DNA of 64,000 nt, from positions 25,713,809-25,777,808 of the forward strand of contig NC_067197.1 in the NCBI RefSeq assembly GCF_000699445.3. The letters are read 5' to 3'. The notes beneath the pieces were generated by a model. The model saw only the letters and a list, made by a program, of their open reading frames with translations. It ran no database searches and was not told where the DNA came from. The DNA is from Schistosoma haematobium (taxonomy: Eukaryota > Platyhelminthes > Trematoda > Strigeidida > Schistosomatidae). Shown piece after piece: positions 53,014-64,000 of the stretch. The position numbers were made by a program, and so were the translations under genes. Each line of letters begins with the position of its first letter. Positions within the stretch are counted from its first letter, which is position 1.

Positions 53014-55349
53014 TCGACATAGATAATCTACGTTTGTGATCTACAGATGTCTCATTAAGCTTGCTGGATATAATATTGTTTATCTAAAAGTTTTGGAACA
53101 CGTACATGTCCTTGTAAGACCCATTATCGTTTGCTGAAATGGAAATACGCTGAGAACTTCGTAAAAGACTCTTTGGGTTTTTGTTGAATGCCTGTATCTT
53201 TTTATGTTTATTCTCATTTTAGATTAACCGCAACTATTATTATAACGTCCACAAATGCTGAATTCCTACTATTTCCCTTATGTTTTCCAAACTTCCGATG
53301 ACCGCCTTATCTGGATTCGAGTTTTTGTCAACCGTCTCTGCCAGTCGAAGGAAGTGCTGGTCAGGTACCATCATACTTAAAACCTTTTTTATAATGCCTC
53401 GTGTGTATATCTTCAACGTCGTTTTGAATAGTTGTTACGTTATTATTAGGAACAAATTGACTACCAACTTCTGAATTAAGCAACAATACGTAGACAATAT
53501 TATCGTTGAAATATTTTGCTTCTGTTCAGGCTCATCGGTAAATTGCCCCTCTTAGTTTAGTGAAAACCACGAATGTTTCTTCGCAATCAGTTGTCATTTG
53601 GCGTTAGTTGGTAACTTCCATCAAATATTTCTTCGTTTGTGCCAGTCTTTTTTAGATCGATAGTTTTGTAGGTTTAGTCGTTCTCATTTTCGCTTATGCA
53701 GCAGCCTTGACTTCTTGACATCTGACTGAAAGCATTGTACTGCTGATCGGTGCTTGGCAAAACTGTTGTCAAGCTTTCTATATGATCAAAGTTCCCAAAG
53801 TTGGTCTAAACAAACTCAAGAATAAGGAGCTTCGGAGATACATTTGAAAGTTTTCCGATGAGTCGAGAAGCACCTGACCTAAGCAATGGAGCTGTTCCAA
53901 AGGATGCTTGTCACGGCGTGTACAACTGTGATCTAGTGTAAATGTCTAGCTTAGAGTATGGAAGGTTAACTACTAGGTTGATACTAATGCACTCATCTCT
54001 GCTACTAAAACAGTAAAACTAATCCAAGGTTGTAGAACTGACATGATATAACTCAGATATCTATCCGACATGACGTGGATGCCATACAATCATCTGTGCT
54101 GACCTGTTCTATAGTGATGGTCAGCGGAATTCTGAGAAACATAAAATGAGGATAGAGTAACATATTTAGTTCAGTACAACACAAGGTTTTTGGTAGCCCT
54201 TGAATGTCTGATTCCAATGTGCTCGTGTGATTATCGTTATTGACCTTTCGTGCCTCAAGGTAACCCTCGTGCTATTGACAGAAGAAACCAGACAATTAGT
54301 GAATAGGTCTTTATTTCGATCTTCGCGCAGTCACAGTGGAGCGTGGGATTATCTGTTCAGACAAACAAAGGCTCTCAACATTCAATATAAGATAATAGGG
54401 AATATAACGCTTATAAAAAAATAAGGAAGTGAATGAATACTTGAACAATACTGTTTTTCGGCATATGCTTGGTTATTTGGGGTGGACTCTTAACCAACCA
54501 ACCTAAGCTGTTACAGACCTGAACATTTCGACAATCCTTGCACACAGTTATCGACTTAAATCGGTTAGTGAATAACGGAAGTGCACTAGCAAAATACGAA
54601 AATGAATTTGGAATACGTGTATTTCATACAATCGTCAATCCAGACGAAAGATAGAAGAAACGAAGCGAATGAAGGGAGAATGGATCAAAGGGAAATGACG
54701 TTCAGTAGAGAAAGCTTGCAAGTCAGCCCGGTTTAGCCAGGCGAGAATTTATATTTACAATCAGAAAAAAATAAGATACAGACATACGAGGAGTAAGATA
54801 AGCAAAGCACACACATACGCTCACACAGAAGTCAAGATTAATAGGTGGATAATCGGCAAGGTCAAAATATGACTAAATATGAATGGAAAATTGGACCGTC
54901 CGGAACCTAAAATGAGCTATGTTTGCTCGACACTGTAGACGACATAACAATTCATTTGTAGTGACCACATCTGCTCGACCGAGTTGTACAGTTCTGATTC
55001 TTGCGTCCTGTATTCATCAAATTTGACTTTCACCTTGTCATCACTGTTAAACGTATTTCTTTCCAGCTATCGTATGCTCGGCTTCAAAAATCTCACTACA
55101 AGCCGTCGACTAGGAACGTACTCGGCAAAATTAACGATATAGGTATTAGTATCAGAAACGTTCATGGCTGTTCACTTTGGTTAATTATTTACCGCTATAC
55201 AACTATGAGAAGCTGTCTTCTAAGGTTAGAGTTTGTGGAGTTTAGCTACTTGGCAGTTTTACTGTTAGCTATTATACTGTCCAGCAATATTTATATTGTT
55301 TTGTCATATGGTTGTTATGATCACAAATATCTTTGTTCATGTTCGCTTC
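53014..55349. other. Intergenic stretch without a supported gene
   Basis: Scattered frames of 64-118 residues (53280, 54227, 55001) show no domain. The block 54640-54900 is purine-rich on the plus strand (AAGATAGAAGAAACGAAGCG) and could be retroelement leader, but nothing confirms it. Confidence 0.4.
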
Positions 55350-55720
55350 ACCGATAGATATGCAGATAACCATTGTAGGTGGTCTATGTAGATGGCCGCA
55401 GTCTACCCAAGTTGAATAGGGGGGCTGTGACCGAGCAGCTTACTTCGAAGTCACACATGGACTCCTATTTCATGATATCCACGTGCTTTGGCCACTTTGC
55501 TGACCATATTGGACAAACATCACATTACTTTTCAAATCTGTGAGTAAAATTAGACTACAGAAAGTCAGAGCGGAACCACTGTCTCTCGAGCCAGTCCGTG
55601 TTAGTCATTCTTGACCGTGATGGTGTTCAGAAGTTTGTCTAACGGCCGCTTCGTTGTTATATGGTCGCTTAGAAGAGTATCACTGCCAAGACGTATTTTA
55701 GAATAGCATGAACTTGGAAC
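55350..55720 (+). repeat. Interspersed repeat family R3, copy 1
   Basis: CCAAGTTGAATAGGGGGGCT, CAGCTTACTTCGAAGTCACAC and, later, GTGTTAGTCATTCTTGACC match in order the block at 61960-62230. No coding content recognised. Confidence 0.45.
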
Positions 55721-56099
55721 GGCATCAACGGTTCATTTTAATGATTCCAAAGTTTTCAACCAATCATTTATTAAAAGAACATGTAATAGATGAAGAAGTG
55801 TTATTCATACGTACTATCGCGGGATTTCGCGTAAAATCTGTTCCGATAAAAGCTCTACTAGATAGAGACGAAAATGACTAAGATGTACACCGTCAGTCGA
55901 TAATGAACTTTGCGGAATCTTGTTGCGGCAGTTTCCTTTGTTATCGTATTTACTGTATGTAGTCCTCAAGGCTTTTTAACATTGCACATAAAAGCTTAGT
56001 TGCATTTTCTTTTACCTCGTTATTCGTTCCAACGAAGCAATATGGTTGTGTTTCCACGATGATTAGGAGTATTTGACTGACTAACCTTCTCGCATTAAC

Positions 56100-58985
56100 C
56101 CTATTGGTAATAAACTAAACGCTTATCAATATGGAGCCAACGCTCCCAACTCTTCCTTTTCTCATGGCAAAACAGAAAATCCACTGGGTTTACATCATAC
56201 CCTTCTACTAGACAAACACTCGCCGTACCTGACACCTATGTTAGTCAGCGCTCGATCTGTACAAAGTAAGATGACTCACCCATGCACCCTATTACTTTTA
56301 AACAACCCCTCACTTGTATTGATAACAGAAAGTTGGCTGTCGTCCGACACCACAGACACATATCTACAAATAGACACCTATGAGCCCTTCCGCTGTGATC
56401 GAGTCACCAAGAAGAGTGGTGGTTGTCTTGTTTATGTATGAAAAAATTGAGAGCGGACACCTATAGTGACCATGTCCTCAGCAAACTTCCTGAATCGATA
56501 TGGCTTACTGTGCACACTCATGAATTTAAAATACTAATCGGGTGCATATATTGAGCCCCTAACACTCCTAGTTCAACTTGCACTATTATAAGTGAGTCAT
56601 TTGCTCAGGCTGTCTCGCTTGACTTCACTTACCAAACTGTATGTTGTGATTTCAACCTTCCCACCATCAACTAGACGATACATTCTGGCCCATTGTGCTT
56701 AGAAAGGATACTTAAGTCATTAGACATACACGGTTGGCAACAACATGTACACCTGCCTACACGAAATCACAACATTCCTGACTTGATATTCTGTCATAAT
56801 GCCACACCAACATCAATGGTGGTTGGCGAAAAGTTTCACAACAGCGATCATAAAATAGTCCTCTACACCCTTCCGATTCTTGCCATGTAAAACAAATAAA
56901 AGATATTAAATACGCGTTTCCAATATAGAGACTATGCAAGCACTGACTGGTAAAACTTTCGATTTCTAATAAAGCACTATGATTGGATCAGTTTCTTTAC
57001 CAGTGAAAACCTCCTAGAAACATTAGAAATGTTCAATACCACCACCGAATCTGCACTGGACACTACTATACCCTCTAAAATTGCTTTTAAAACAATTACT
57101 CCCTATATAAAACAAAAGACTAGATCTAAACTGCGAAAACTGTAAAGGACGTACTATATATCGAAAGACTTCAGTACCCTGCACCAGATATACTCTGTAC
57201 TTGAAGGAGTACAAAGTCAATACAATAAGCATAAACAGGTAGAGGGACGTACTGCGGTCGCTGCTGCATCTAAAGCCTAAGTCCTATGTCGTCTCCTCAC
57301 GAAACGCGTAAGAAAGAACGCAGACCACAACATTCACTCATTACTGCACGATGGAGTGACGTATAACGACCAAACCTTCATATGTGAACCAATGAGTGAA
57401 TGCTTTTCCCACAATGGCAATACATCTCATGCTCCAGATATCGACATTAAGTGCATCGGCAAAAACTATCTTAGTACCACAAACTTTGACATTAGGAGTT
57501 TACATACTGCCATTAAAACCCTTAAGCCAAATGCGAGTTCTGGTGCCGATGACATCCCTTCAATCCTTTTTAAAATGTCAGGACCAGACATACAGACGCT
57601 ATTACTCAAAATATACACATTGTCTTTATAGGCAGGTACATATCCGGAAACCTGGAAGGTAACGAATGTTCTTCCCAAACCCAAATCCGGACCGAGAAAC
57701 CTGGTCGAAAACTACAGACCTATAAATATCACTCCAGTCATATCACGCATAATGGAAAAAGTGATACAAAATCAACTATGTGATCACCTACTTAAGGAAG
57801 ATCTAATAGACCCGTCACAACACGGCTTCATTAGGACAAGGTCGTTTAGTACATGTCTGATAGACTACTTTAACGAGGTTACTCGTATACGCGACCAGAA
57901 GAAACTAGTTATTATACTGTACTTCGATATTAAGAAATCCTTTGATAAAGTACCTCATAGTCTTCTAACCAACAGACTTAAGCCAGTCGGAATTATAAAT
58001 CCCTTTTGCAATGGATCAAGTCTTTTCTTACGAACAGATATCAAATAACCAAGATTAACTCTAAAGCATCCACACCTCGACCAATAACCAGTGGTGTTGT
58101 GCAGAGTAGTGTCTTCGGTTCATCGCTCTTTATAATCTACATCAACAATATATGCAAGTGCTTAGGCACATCTATAAAACTGACATTTGCGATGGACATA
58201 GTACTATGCAAACAATCCAACATAAACTCAACATGGTAGACGACTGGTACAAACGTTAGAGGTTAGAGCTCAACACGTCTCTTAAAATAAAACTAACACT
58301 TAGCAATCACACACTGTCCAGACCGGCGTCAGTAACTGACCTAGGGGTACATTACTCACGTAGTCTTAATTTCCCTGAACACATCTCAACCAAAGCATCT
58401 AAAACGAAGAAATTGCTTGGCTTCATTCTCCGTAATTTCTATCAAACTGAATCTAAAATCCTTCTTTATAAAGTTTGTGTAAGACCTATCGTTGAATACT
58501 GCTCGTTCTTATTTTCTAACCTACGCCTATCTGATGTACTAAAGGTGGAAGGAATACAACGAGACTTCACCCGCAAATTACTTAAGAATGACTCAGTCAT
58601 TGACTACAGTTCACGATGCCAAATCTTAGGAATAGCTTCCCTTTGGGAGAGAAGGCTTAGGTTTTATTTGATTCTCTACTTTAATCTACTCAAAAACCTT
58701 ACTTATTCAACATGTAAGATAGTTCTTGCTAGAGATTCACATGAATACGAACTTCGAAACAAAGTGTCTACGGTCAAGGTTAGGAAATACAGATCAAAAA
58801 CTCGGGAAAACGTCTTCCGCACCAAGTATGCCATAATATGGAACAGTCTCCCCTCCGAAATTCGCATGGCAGATGAATTAAATGCGTTTGTAAAACTGCT
58901 TGATCAAGCCCTCACTTGCACTGATCTAGCACATAAGAACACATCTGCGCCTCACTCAGACATCATAAGCTCTCTCCATGTTTAG
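56100..58985 (+). mobile_element. Decayed CR1/jockey-like LINE (coding part)
   Basis: Plus-strand remnants in several frames, in the order expected of one polyprotein. Endonuclease pieces: LLLNNPSLVLITESWLSSD (56300s) and HNSDHKIVLY (56850s). Reverse transcriptase: PNASSGADDIPS (57530s), ENYRPINITPVISRIMEKVI (57700s), FDIKKSFDKVPH (57930s), and FAMD where FADD is expected (about 58186). The C-terminal part is one long frame. Stops and frameshifts separate the pieces, so no full protein can be made. Domain layout distinguishes it from the RTE element. Confidence 0.85.
58413..58985 (+). CDS. LINE reverse transcriptase C-terminal frame (longest open remnant)
   Basis: 190-residue open frame: LGFILRNF, LLYKVCVRPIVEYCSFLFS, VEGIQRDFTRKLLK, then WERRLRFYLILYFNLLKN, the thumb and connection region that follows RT in CR1/jockey elements. 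It ends naturally at TAG. The N-terminal catalytic part upstream is in other frames, and its FADD is changed to FAMD, so this frame is a remnant and not a working gene. Confidence 0.75.
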   Translation: MLGFILRNFYQTESKILLYKVCVRPIVEYCSFLFSNLRLSDVLKVEGIQRDFTRKLLKNDSVIDYSSRCQILGIASLWERRLRFYLILYFNLLKNLTYSTCKIVLARDSHEYELRNKVSTVKVRKYRSKTRENVFRTKYAIIWNSLPSEIRMADELNAFVKLLDQALTCTDLAHKNTSAPHSDIISSLHV

Positions 58986-61959
58986 ACCAAAATGGACTTC
59001 AAGTTCAGTTTGCCTTATTTTTCCTACTTTGCAGTTATATTAGTTACTTTTTCCGCCCCGTTTCTTCATTTGAAGTAGACAGGTAACTCACTGAACCTAT
59101 CGATACCGTTCAACTAAACTCGGTCGATAAGGGACACTCACTACCACCCTAAAAAGTCAAGAGGACCGCACAAACGGCTGCCTACTACCAGTGGTCTTGC
59201 ATCTATGGAGCCTGTTACCAATCAACTGGTTAGGACAACAGAAAATAACATCAGCACCAAGTTACTGTGAGTTCCTTCCGGTTTATCCTGTATTAACCTT
59301 TTACTCTTCTGTACACTATGCTGACTAGCAATTAATATTATTTCTCCACTCGTTCCCTTATCCACAACTCATATACTTCTATACTTTATCCGCCTGTTTA
59401 AATAAACAACTATCCTACAATATACCCTTCTTAACGCTCATACTCTGATTGGCAAACTATACTTTATATTATAGTCAACTAAAGCACTGCATCGATGCCT
59501 TATAAACAGTCCATGACTTGTAATTGCCTGATAAGCTTGTAAAATGGTACTTCTAGAAATAGTGTTTTCCAAAAGGATGTGAAACACAGAGAATTGTGTG
59601 AGGTACGACATATCCAAAAATTAACTTAAATGAACCTAACATTACAAAACGAGGAAGGGTGGCGTTACTGACCAGCAAGCATTGATGGTGGGGGCGGTGA
59701 CTTCAATCCACCCATGTTTGTGGGCAGAAAATTTTGTATGTATCAGGCTCCTTATGATTGAGAACAAGTTAATCAATCTGTGATATAGATTGTCTTCCTA
59801 CGCTCACCACTCAGACTCATGTTTCCAATATTATGCTGGATTAGCCATTCTACTAAGACAACATATAACATGCTAACTCGGACTTTTACACTAGGATTGT
59901 GTGGCTGGCATCGGATAGACAAAAAAGGAAGAAAAAGTTAGCCAGCAAAATATATAGTCATTAGTATTCTTAACACTTCACCCTCTATATACACACCCTT
60001 CTAATAAACCGCTTTCCTTATACCAACCTTGACTTCCCTTCCTTCGTGTGAGCTTACTTCAACTTGTTAAACGACACAACTCATTGTTCTTTATCGCTAC
60101 ATTCTCTAATATGGAGCCTTTGACCTCATTTCACTCTAACAAGAGATAATATGAATTTATTCTAATTTCTTATACCTCTGTCTGTTCTACTACACAATGT
60201 AAAGCAACGTTTGGCGGTCATATTCAAGTGCCTTGCTGCTCTTCTGTTTCTCTTTATTTTTCTTCAAAACTTGCTCTGAGGGTACAGCTATTAAACTTCT
60301 GACGTCCGGAACAAACTTGACGTACGCGTCTCCTCAAGGTCACGGTTTACAGCAAGCACACTACGAGTCTACTTTATAAAAACTATAAACTTAATAAGTT
60401 GGAAGCATGTTGTGAACCAACAAATGCTGTAATTTGTAGACCATACCTGTAAAAATGGCGTGTACCTGCTCATGCAGAAGTATATATTATTATAGTGTAA
60501 ACTAAGAATCCCAGAAATAACGCAATCGGATCAAGAAGTACTAGATAAGCACAAACGAATGTGCTGTATAAGGAATTCGAAATCAAGCATTCAACAATTA
60601 AAAAGGAATCATTAGTCCATTCAAACACCACAGTTTCCCAGGCATTTAGTTAGGACAAGCTGTCTGATCTACTGAAGATGTCACCATATTCATTCCATCT
60701 TATTGGATGGTCTTTTCTGCATAACAGTTAAATTCGCATGCTTGAGACAGGGAACCTGCAACTGGGTTGTTCGCACATAACATATGAGATACCGATTGTA
60801 TGAATGCTGGGTTCCAGCTTGTGTTGCTACTTTACCACTTTCGATTGATCGTCTTGGTCGAGTGGTCTTAAAGTCCTGTAAATATCATATTCGTCGCTTG
60901 TGTCATTTCTCTTTATAGTGATTTCCTACCAAATAGTCGTCAATGTACGCATATGAGATGCGAAAGTAACAGAATCAAATTCGACTAGAAAATATTCAAA
61001 GGACGGCCGATTTTCAATATCACGTTATGGTTAGAGTACTACTAGTACTATTATGTGCTATATGTAAACGCATTTTTGTGGCAGCCAAATGTTGAAGAGT
61101 TGATCGGGGTTACTTCTTTTTTTATTTCCGCAAAGGCACGTACATACCATTGATACAGGCATGATCTACAAATTACAACATTTATTGTTTCACAACATGC
61201 ATGTTAAATAAATATAGTCTATAGAAGTGCATATCAGTTCATTACTTCAGATATACTGAATAGTCTTCGAAATCTTCTCCAAAGTGGCACTGCGTCCACG
61301 TTACACACCAGATCCAGTCTCAGCATAATTGTGTTAGGATTTTGGTCGTGTGAAGTATGTACCAAAATATAATATTGAATAAAGCCATTAATAGTAATAT
61401 GTGTGTTATTTCTAAGAATAGACTTAAGCGCCGATCAAACAGGAAGGTCAGCATATAACTTATTTAGGACAGCCCAATGAACACAAATTAATTTAGAAGG
61501 TATGAAAACGAGTTTCTGACTTATTACGTTTTGTGATAGTTATGTGGAACGTTATATACATAAGTCATCACTTGACTTTCGCTGACCAATAACCTATATT
61601 ATTCTTAACAGACTTTCTTTTGACAAACCGTATATCAATTCGGTATAGTGAAATAGTTCGCTTTATTGGTACCAATCAGGCAAATATTGAGTGTAACAAC
61701 TTTAAGTATTTTGTATAGCTCCAAAACATCAAATATAAATTCAGATGAATGAAGCAAAAGGATTAGATTGCCACATATAACCAATTTACTAATGATTGTT
61801 ACGCTTTCACCCATTTCATACAACAAAGCCTCAAATGCGACCGTCAGTGAAACGTCGACGGCAAAGCAAATAGCTCGGTGGGCGAAAACCTAAATTCTGT
61901 ACACAAACTCCTGAACAGTTTAAAAGAATCCGGTTGGTAGAAGAATGATTGCGTAGATC
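58986..61959. other. LINE 3' region and intergenic DNA
   Basis: The first few hundred bases, to about 59300, are likely the LINE 3' untranslated region, though no target-site duplication was found. A less AT-rich block at 59640-59950 ends in a purine run (AAAAAAGGAAGAAAAAG) and may be its tail or a separate insertion. The rest shows no supported gene. Confidence 0.4.
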
Positions 61960-62230
61960 ACAAAGGTGTGAGATATTTGCCAATGGCTGAAGGTCTATTC
62001 CAGTTGAATGAGAGTGGCTTGACCTGCCAGCTTACATCAATATCACACGTTTCACTTAATACCCTTTAGTCGTACTCAGGTACAATAGCTAGATAATGTT
62101 TCTACAGAAATTCATCAGTAGGAAAAGATAAAGGAAATAGAGTGTGATCACTAGCACATATGCTCACCCTTCATGTGAAGTCGATTGATGCGTGTTGGTT
62201 GTCCTTGACCCTGAAGCCGATCAACATATT
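61960..62230 (+). repeat. Interspersed repeat family R3, copy 2
   Basis: TTCCAGTTGAATGAGAGTGG, CAGCTTACATCAATATCACAC and GTGTTGGTTGTCCTTGACC parallel the copy at 55350-55720 in order and spacing class. Diverged. Confidence 0.42.
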
Positions 62231-62721
62231 GTTTAATATTGAGTGACATTCCTGCTGGACGATTTGGCTAAGGCTCAGTCACATTTCACCGGTTCTAAAA
62301 TTTTTTAGGAGAGCCAAATGCAAAATACTCAGAGCTGTCTCATTTAAAGCCACGATGGAAGAAAGTGGCAATCATTAGCATCGATGCAGGCACGATGTCA
62401 TGGTAATCAGGAAATCAAAACTATAAATCGACAGAGAAATCTTTCGAATCCTTATAGATATACTGCACAAAAATTAATGAATTCTATCTCCTGACCTCCG
62501 TGAAAGCATATGATAATGAAGTTATTTCAGAAATTCGCACACTCATTTTGCAAACGTTTATTTTGTTTGTTGGCGTCAATAAACCAAACCTATTGTTTTG
62601 TGTTTCTTTAAATTGCTTGACATGTCCTTGGGATTTTCGTCTTCATTTGGTCAGTCAACCAATGTGGAGCGGAAGCTGGAGAATAATAAGTACTGAAGTT
62701 TCGTAAATTTGAGATTTTTAG

Positions 62722-62923
62722 ATTGAAAAACTTTGGTTTTCTTGTGCCACACATATCTGAGTTTGAGTATGAATTACAGGAGCTTTTAGTTGAGATTGAT
62801 ATGCTCATTGAGAAGAAGAAATGTGAGTGGGAAAAAGATCTTAAAGCCCTTGAAAGAAAGCTGTCGATTAAGGTGTCTGAAAATGACAGGCTTCAGGGTC
62901 TTGTTAACGAAAAAGAAAGGGAT
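62722..62923 (+). CDS. CEP63: CEP63/DEUP1-family protein, N-terminal exon
   Basis: Follows a GAGATTTTTAG acceptor and ends GAT|GTAAGT (phase 0). Encodes SEFEYELQELLVEIDMLIEK, KKCEWEKDLKALERKLSIK and NDRLQGLVNEKERD. This matches the start of animal CEP63 and DEUP1, where an 'ELQELM.QID.M...KK.EWE' helix opens a long coiled coil. In animals CEP63 works with CEP152 to recruit PLK4 and build new centrioles. Heptad spacing is clear. The start codon is not certain; an upstream exon is likely because the acceptor is in phase 2. Confidence 0.72.
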
Positions 62924-62958
62924 GTAAGTTTTTTTTATTTAATAAACTGTTTTGATAG
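62924..62958 (+). other. 35-bp micro-intron in the CEP63-like gene
   Basis: GTAAGTTTTTTTTA...TTTTGATAG. Removing it joins phase 0 to phase 0 and reads LVNEKERD straight into LQDAFRRLEMVE with continuous heptads. The alternative acceptor at 62975 would cause an early stop. Confidence 0.72.
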
Positions 62959-63191
62959 CTACAAGATGCTTTTAGGCGCCTTGAAATGGTTGAATCCAAA
63001 GATCCAAGGATTTTTTATGGCAAGCAGATCGAGGAATTAAGTCACAAGGTTGATGCAATGAAAGCTAGTTACAGTAATCTCCAAAGGAAATATCAAAAGC
63101 AATTAGTTGCAGAAAAAAGTGATTTCTCAATGCATCTACGTAATTTAGAGACTGAAAATGAAGCTCTGAAAGCCGATTACGAGAGATTAAG
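62959..63191 (+). CDS. CEP63: CEP63/DEUP1-family protein, second visible exon
   Basis: 233 bp: 77 codons plus two bases before an AAG|GTGTGT donor. Starts LQDAFRRLEMVESKDPRIFY, then GKQIEELSHKVDAMKASYSN, LQRKYQKQLVAEKSDFSMH, and an acidic-basic coiled coil to DYERLR. Continuous helix with no proline after the first twenty residues, as expected for the rod. The next acceptor candidate is at 63775. Confidence 0.75.
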
Positions 63192-63775
63192 GTGTGTCAT
63201 TTACTTTTCGGTCAACTATCCAGGTTTGTAGAATAATTATTTCGAAGTGTACCTAATTTTGTATATTATATTCGGATATAAATAGTGAAATATAATGTGA
63301 ATAAATATATGCGGTAGCCACCATAAAAATGGGACAGTTGTCCAGATTATAAAGCAGTCTAATTTCTGTTTCTGGTTACTCGATGTTACAGTCGAGCAAA
63401 GTCGAACTTCTAATCATTTTTCAGTAGTACGGCAACTTGTCTCCTTACTGTTATTCTCTAGCCTAAGTCAAATAATCACACGTCATTTTTCACCAAGGAG
63501 ATGTTTTCTACAGTGCAAGTTGAATAAAAAGTGTGCTCATAGACTTCCTGTCCTATCGTTGACATATAATCATTAGGCCTGATTTTGTTATTCAGCATGA
63601 TATTGATATAAATACTTGGTAAAGGTTTCAGTCAACCTAAAAATTCATCGACTTGTAAATGCTGGACGATTTTCATCGTATTTAAATTTTTCCTTGTTTT
63701 TATCCGATTTCTGACTCATGAACTGTGTAATTTTCGGTAAGAATGTTTATATTTCACATTGATTATTTCTTACAG
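63192..63775 (+). other. Intron in the CEP63-like gene
   Basis: Runs from the GTGTGT donor to the TTCTTACAG acceptor if the third exon is real. AT-rich, no coding content. Confidence 0.4.
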
Positions 63776-63830
63776 ATTAGAAGTCAAGCCTTTTGATTCC
63801 TGTTTTTTAAAGCTAATATTCTACCACAAG
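63776..63830 (+). CDS. CEP63-like gene, tentative third exon
   Basis: A strong acceptor TTATTTCTTACAG and one base completing the AG|A arginine codon give LEVKPFDSCFLKLIFYHK before an AAG|GTACAA donor. The phase fits, but the peptide is not coiled-coil and does not resemble CEP63, so it could be a chance exon or an alternative end. Confidence 0.3.
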
Positions 63831-64000
63831 GTACAACATTTGACGTCAAATAGATGGTATGGTTCATTAGGCAGTTATTCTGGCTAGTCCTGTTTGTAAA
63901 ACTCACTAAAATAAAGGTTTTTTTATCTTACCATATGGTTGATGAGATTTTAGGACTGATGAACACTCATTTTTATTTCAAAATAGAATTAAACAGCTCA

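Noticed and set aside
62976..63040. Alternative CEP63-like acceptor at 62975 or 62965
   Set aside because: Both give a premature stop or the wrong phase. The acceptor at 62958 keeps the coiled-coil frame open.

Overview
This is AT-rich eukaryotic DNA, almost certainly from a flatworm of the genus Schistosoma. Four signals support that. There is a near-complete RTE-clade retrotransposon of the schistosome SR2 type. There are tRNA-headed SINEs carrying hammerhead ribozyme cores, as in the Sm-alpha family. Introns of 33-37 bp split several coding stretches. Long introns are packed with decayed repeats. I saw no bacterial or viral gene organisation and no CRISPR array. Splice sites and coordinates were read by hand.

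Left third (1-24640, minus strand): one large gene for a bifunctional peptidylglycine alpha-amidating monooxygenase (PAM). Four exons are visible (24640-24096, 15773-15459, 1453-1204, 367 to beyond the left edge). They join in compatible phases: signal peptide and PHM copper domain, then a linker, then the start of the PAL lyase domain. The two fully visible long introns are 8.3 kb and 14.0 kb. The 14-kb intron carries an opposite-strand, full-length RTE element (8754-11959) with a perfect 20-bp target-site duplication. It also holds two hammerhead-bearing repeats and a copy of a GC-rich repeat. The 8.3-kb intron holds a head-to-head pair of hammerhead SINEs (18007-18415).

Middle (24640-46000): mostly repeat-derived intergenic DNA. 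It includes a multi-copy repeat around 26.8-28.4 kb, and decayed LINE pieces on the minus strand at 33.8-35.1 kb. A small four-exon gene of unknown function lies on the plus strand (40194-42161) and contains a 36-bp intron. A second copy of the GC-rich repeat lies at 42.6-43.1 kb.

Right third (46000-64000): a decayed stretch ends in a SWIM-zinc-finger-like C-terminus (49354-49745) of Mutator-transposase type, with 33- and 35-bp introns. Odd low-complexity and inverted-repeat DNA lies at 48.3 and 50.8 kb. A possible Gypsy reverse transcriptase scrap is on the minus strand near 52.9 kb. A broken CR1/jockey-like LINE lies at about 56.1-59.0 kb. At the right edge are the first visible exons of a CEP63/DEUP1-family centriolar coiled-coil gene (62722 to beyond 63191).

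Functionally, PAM would activate neuropeptides by C-terminal amidation and the CEP63-like protein would serve centriole assembly. They are unrelated neighbours, not an operon. The most interesting signals are the continuous PHM-PAL reading frame and the intact-looking hammerhead ribozyme at 14232-14277.
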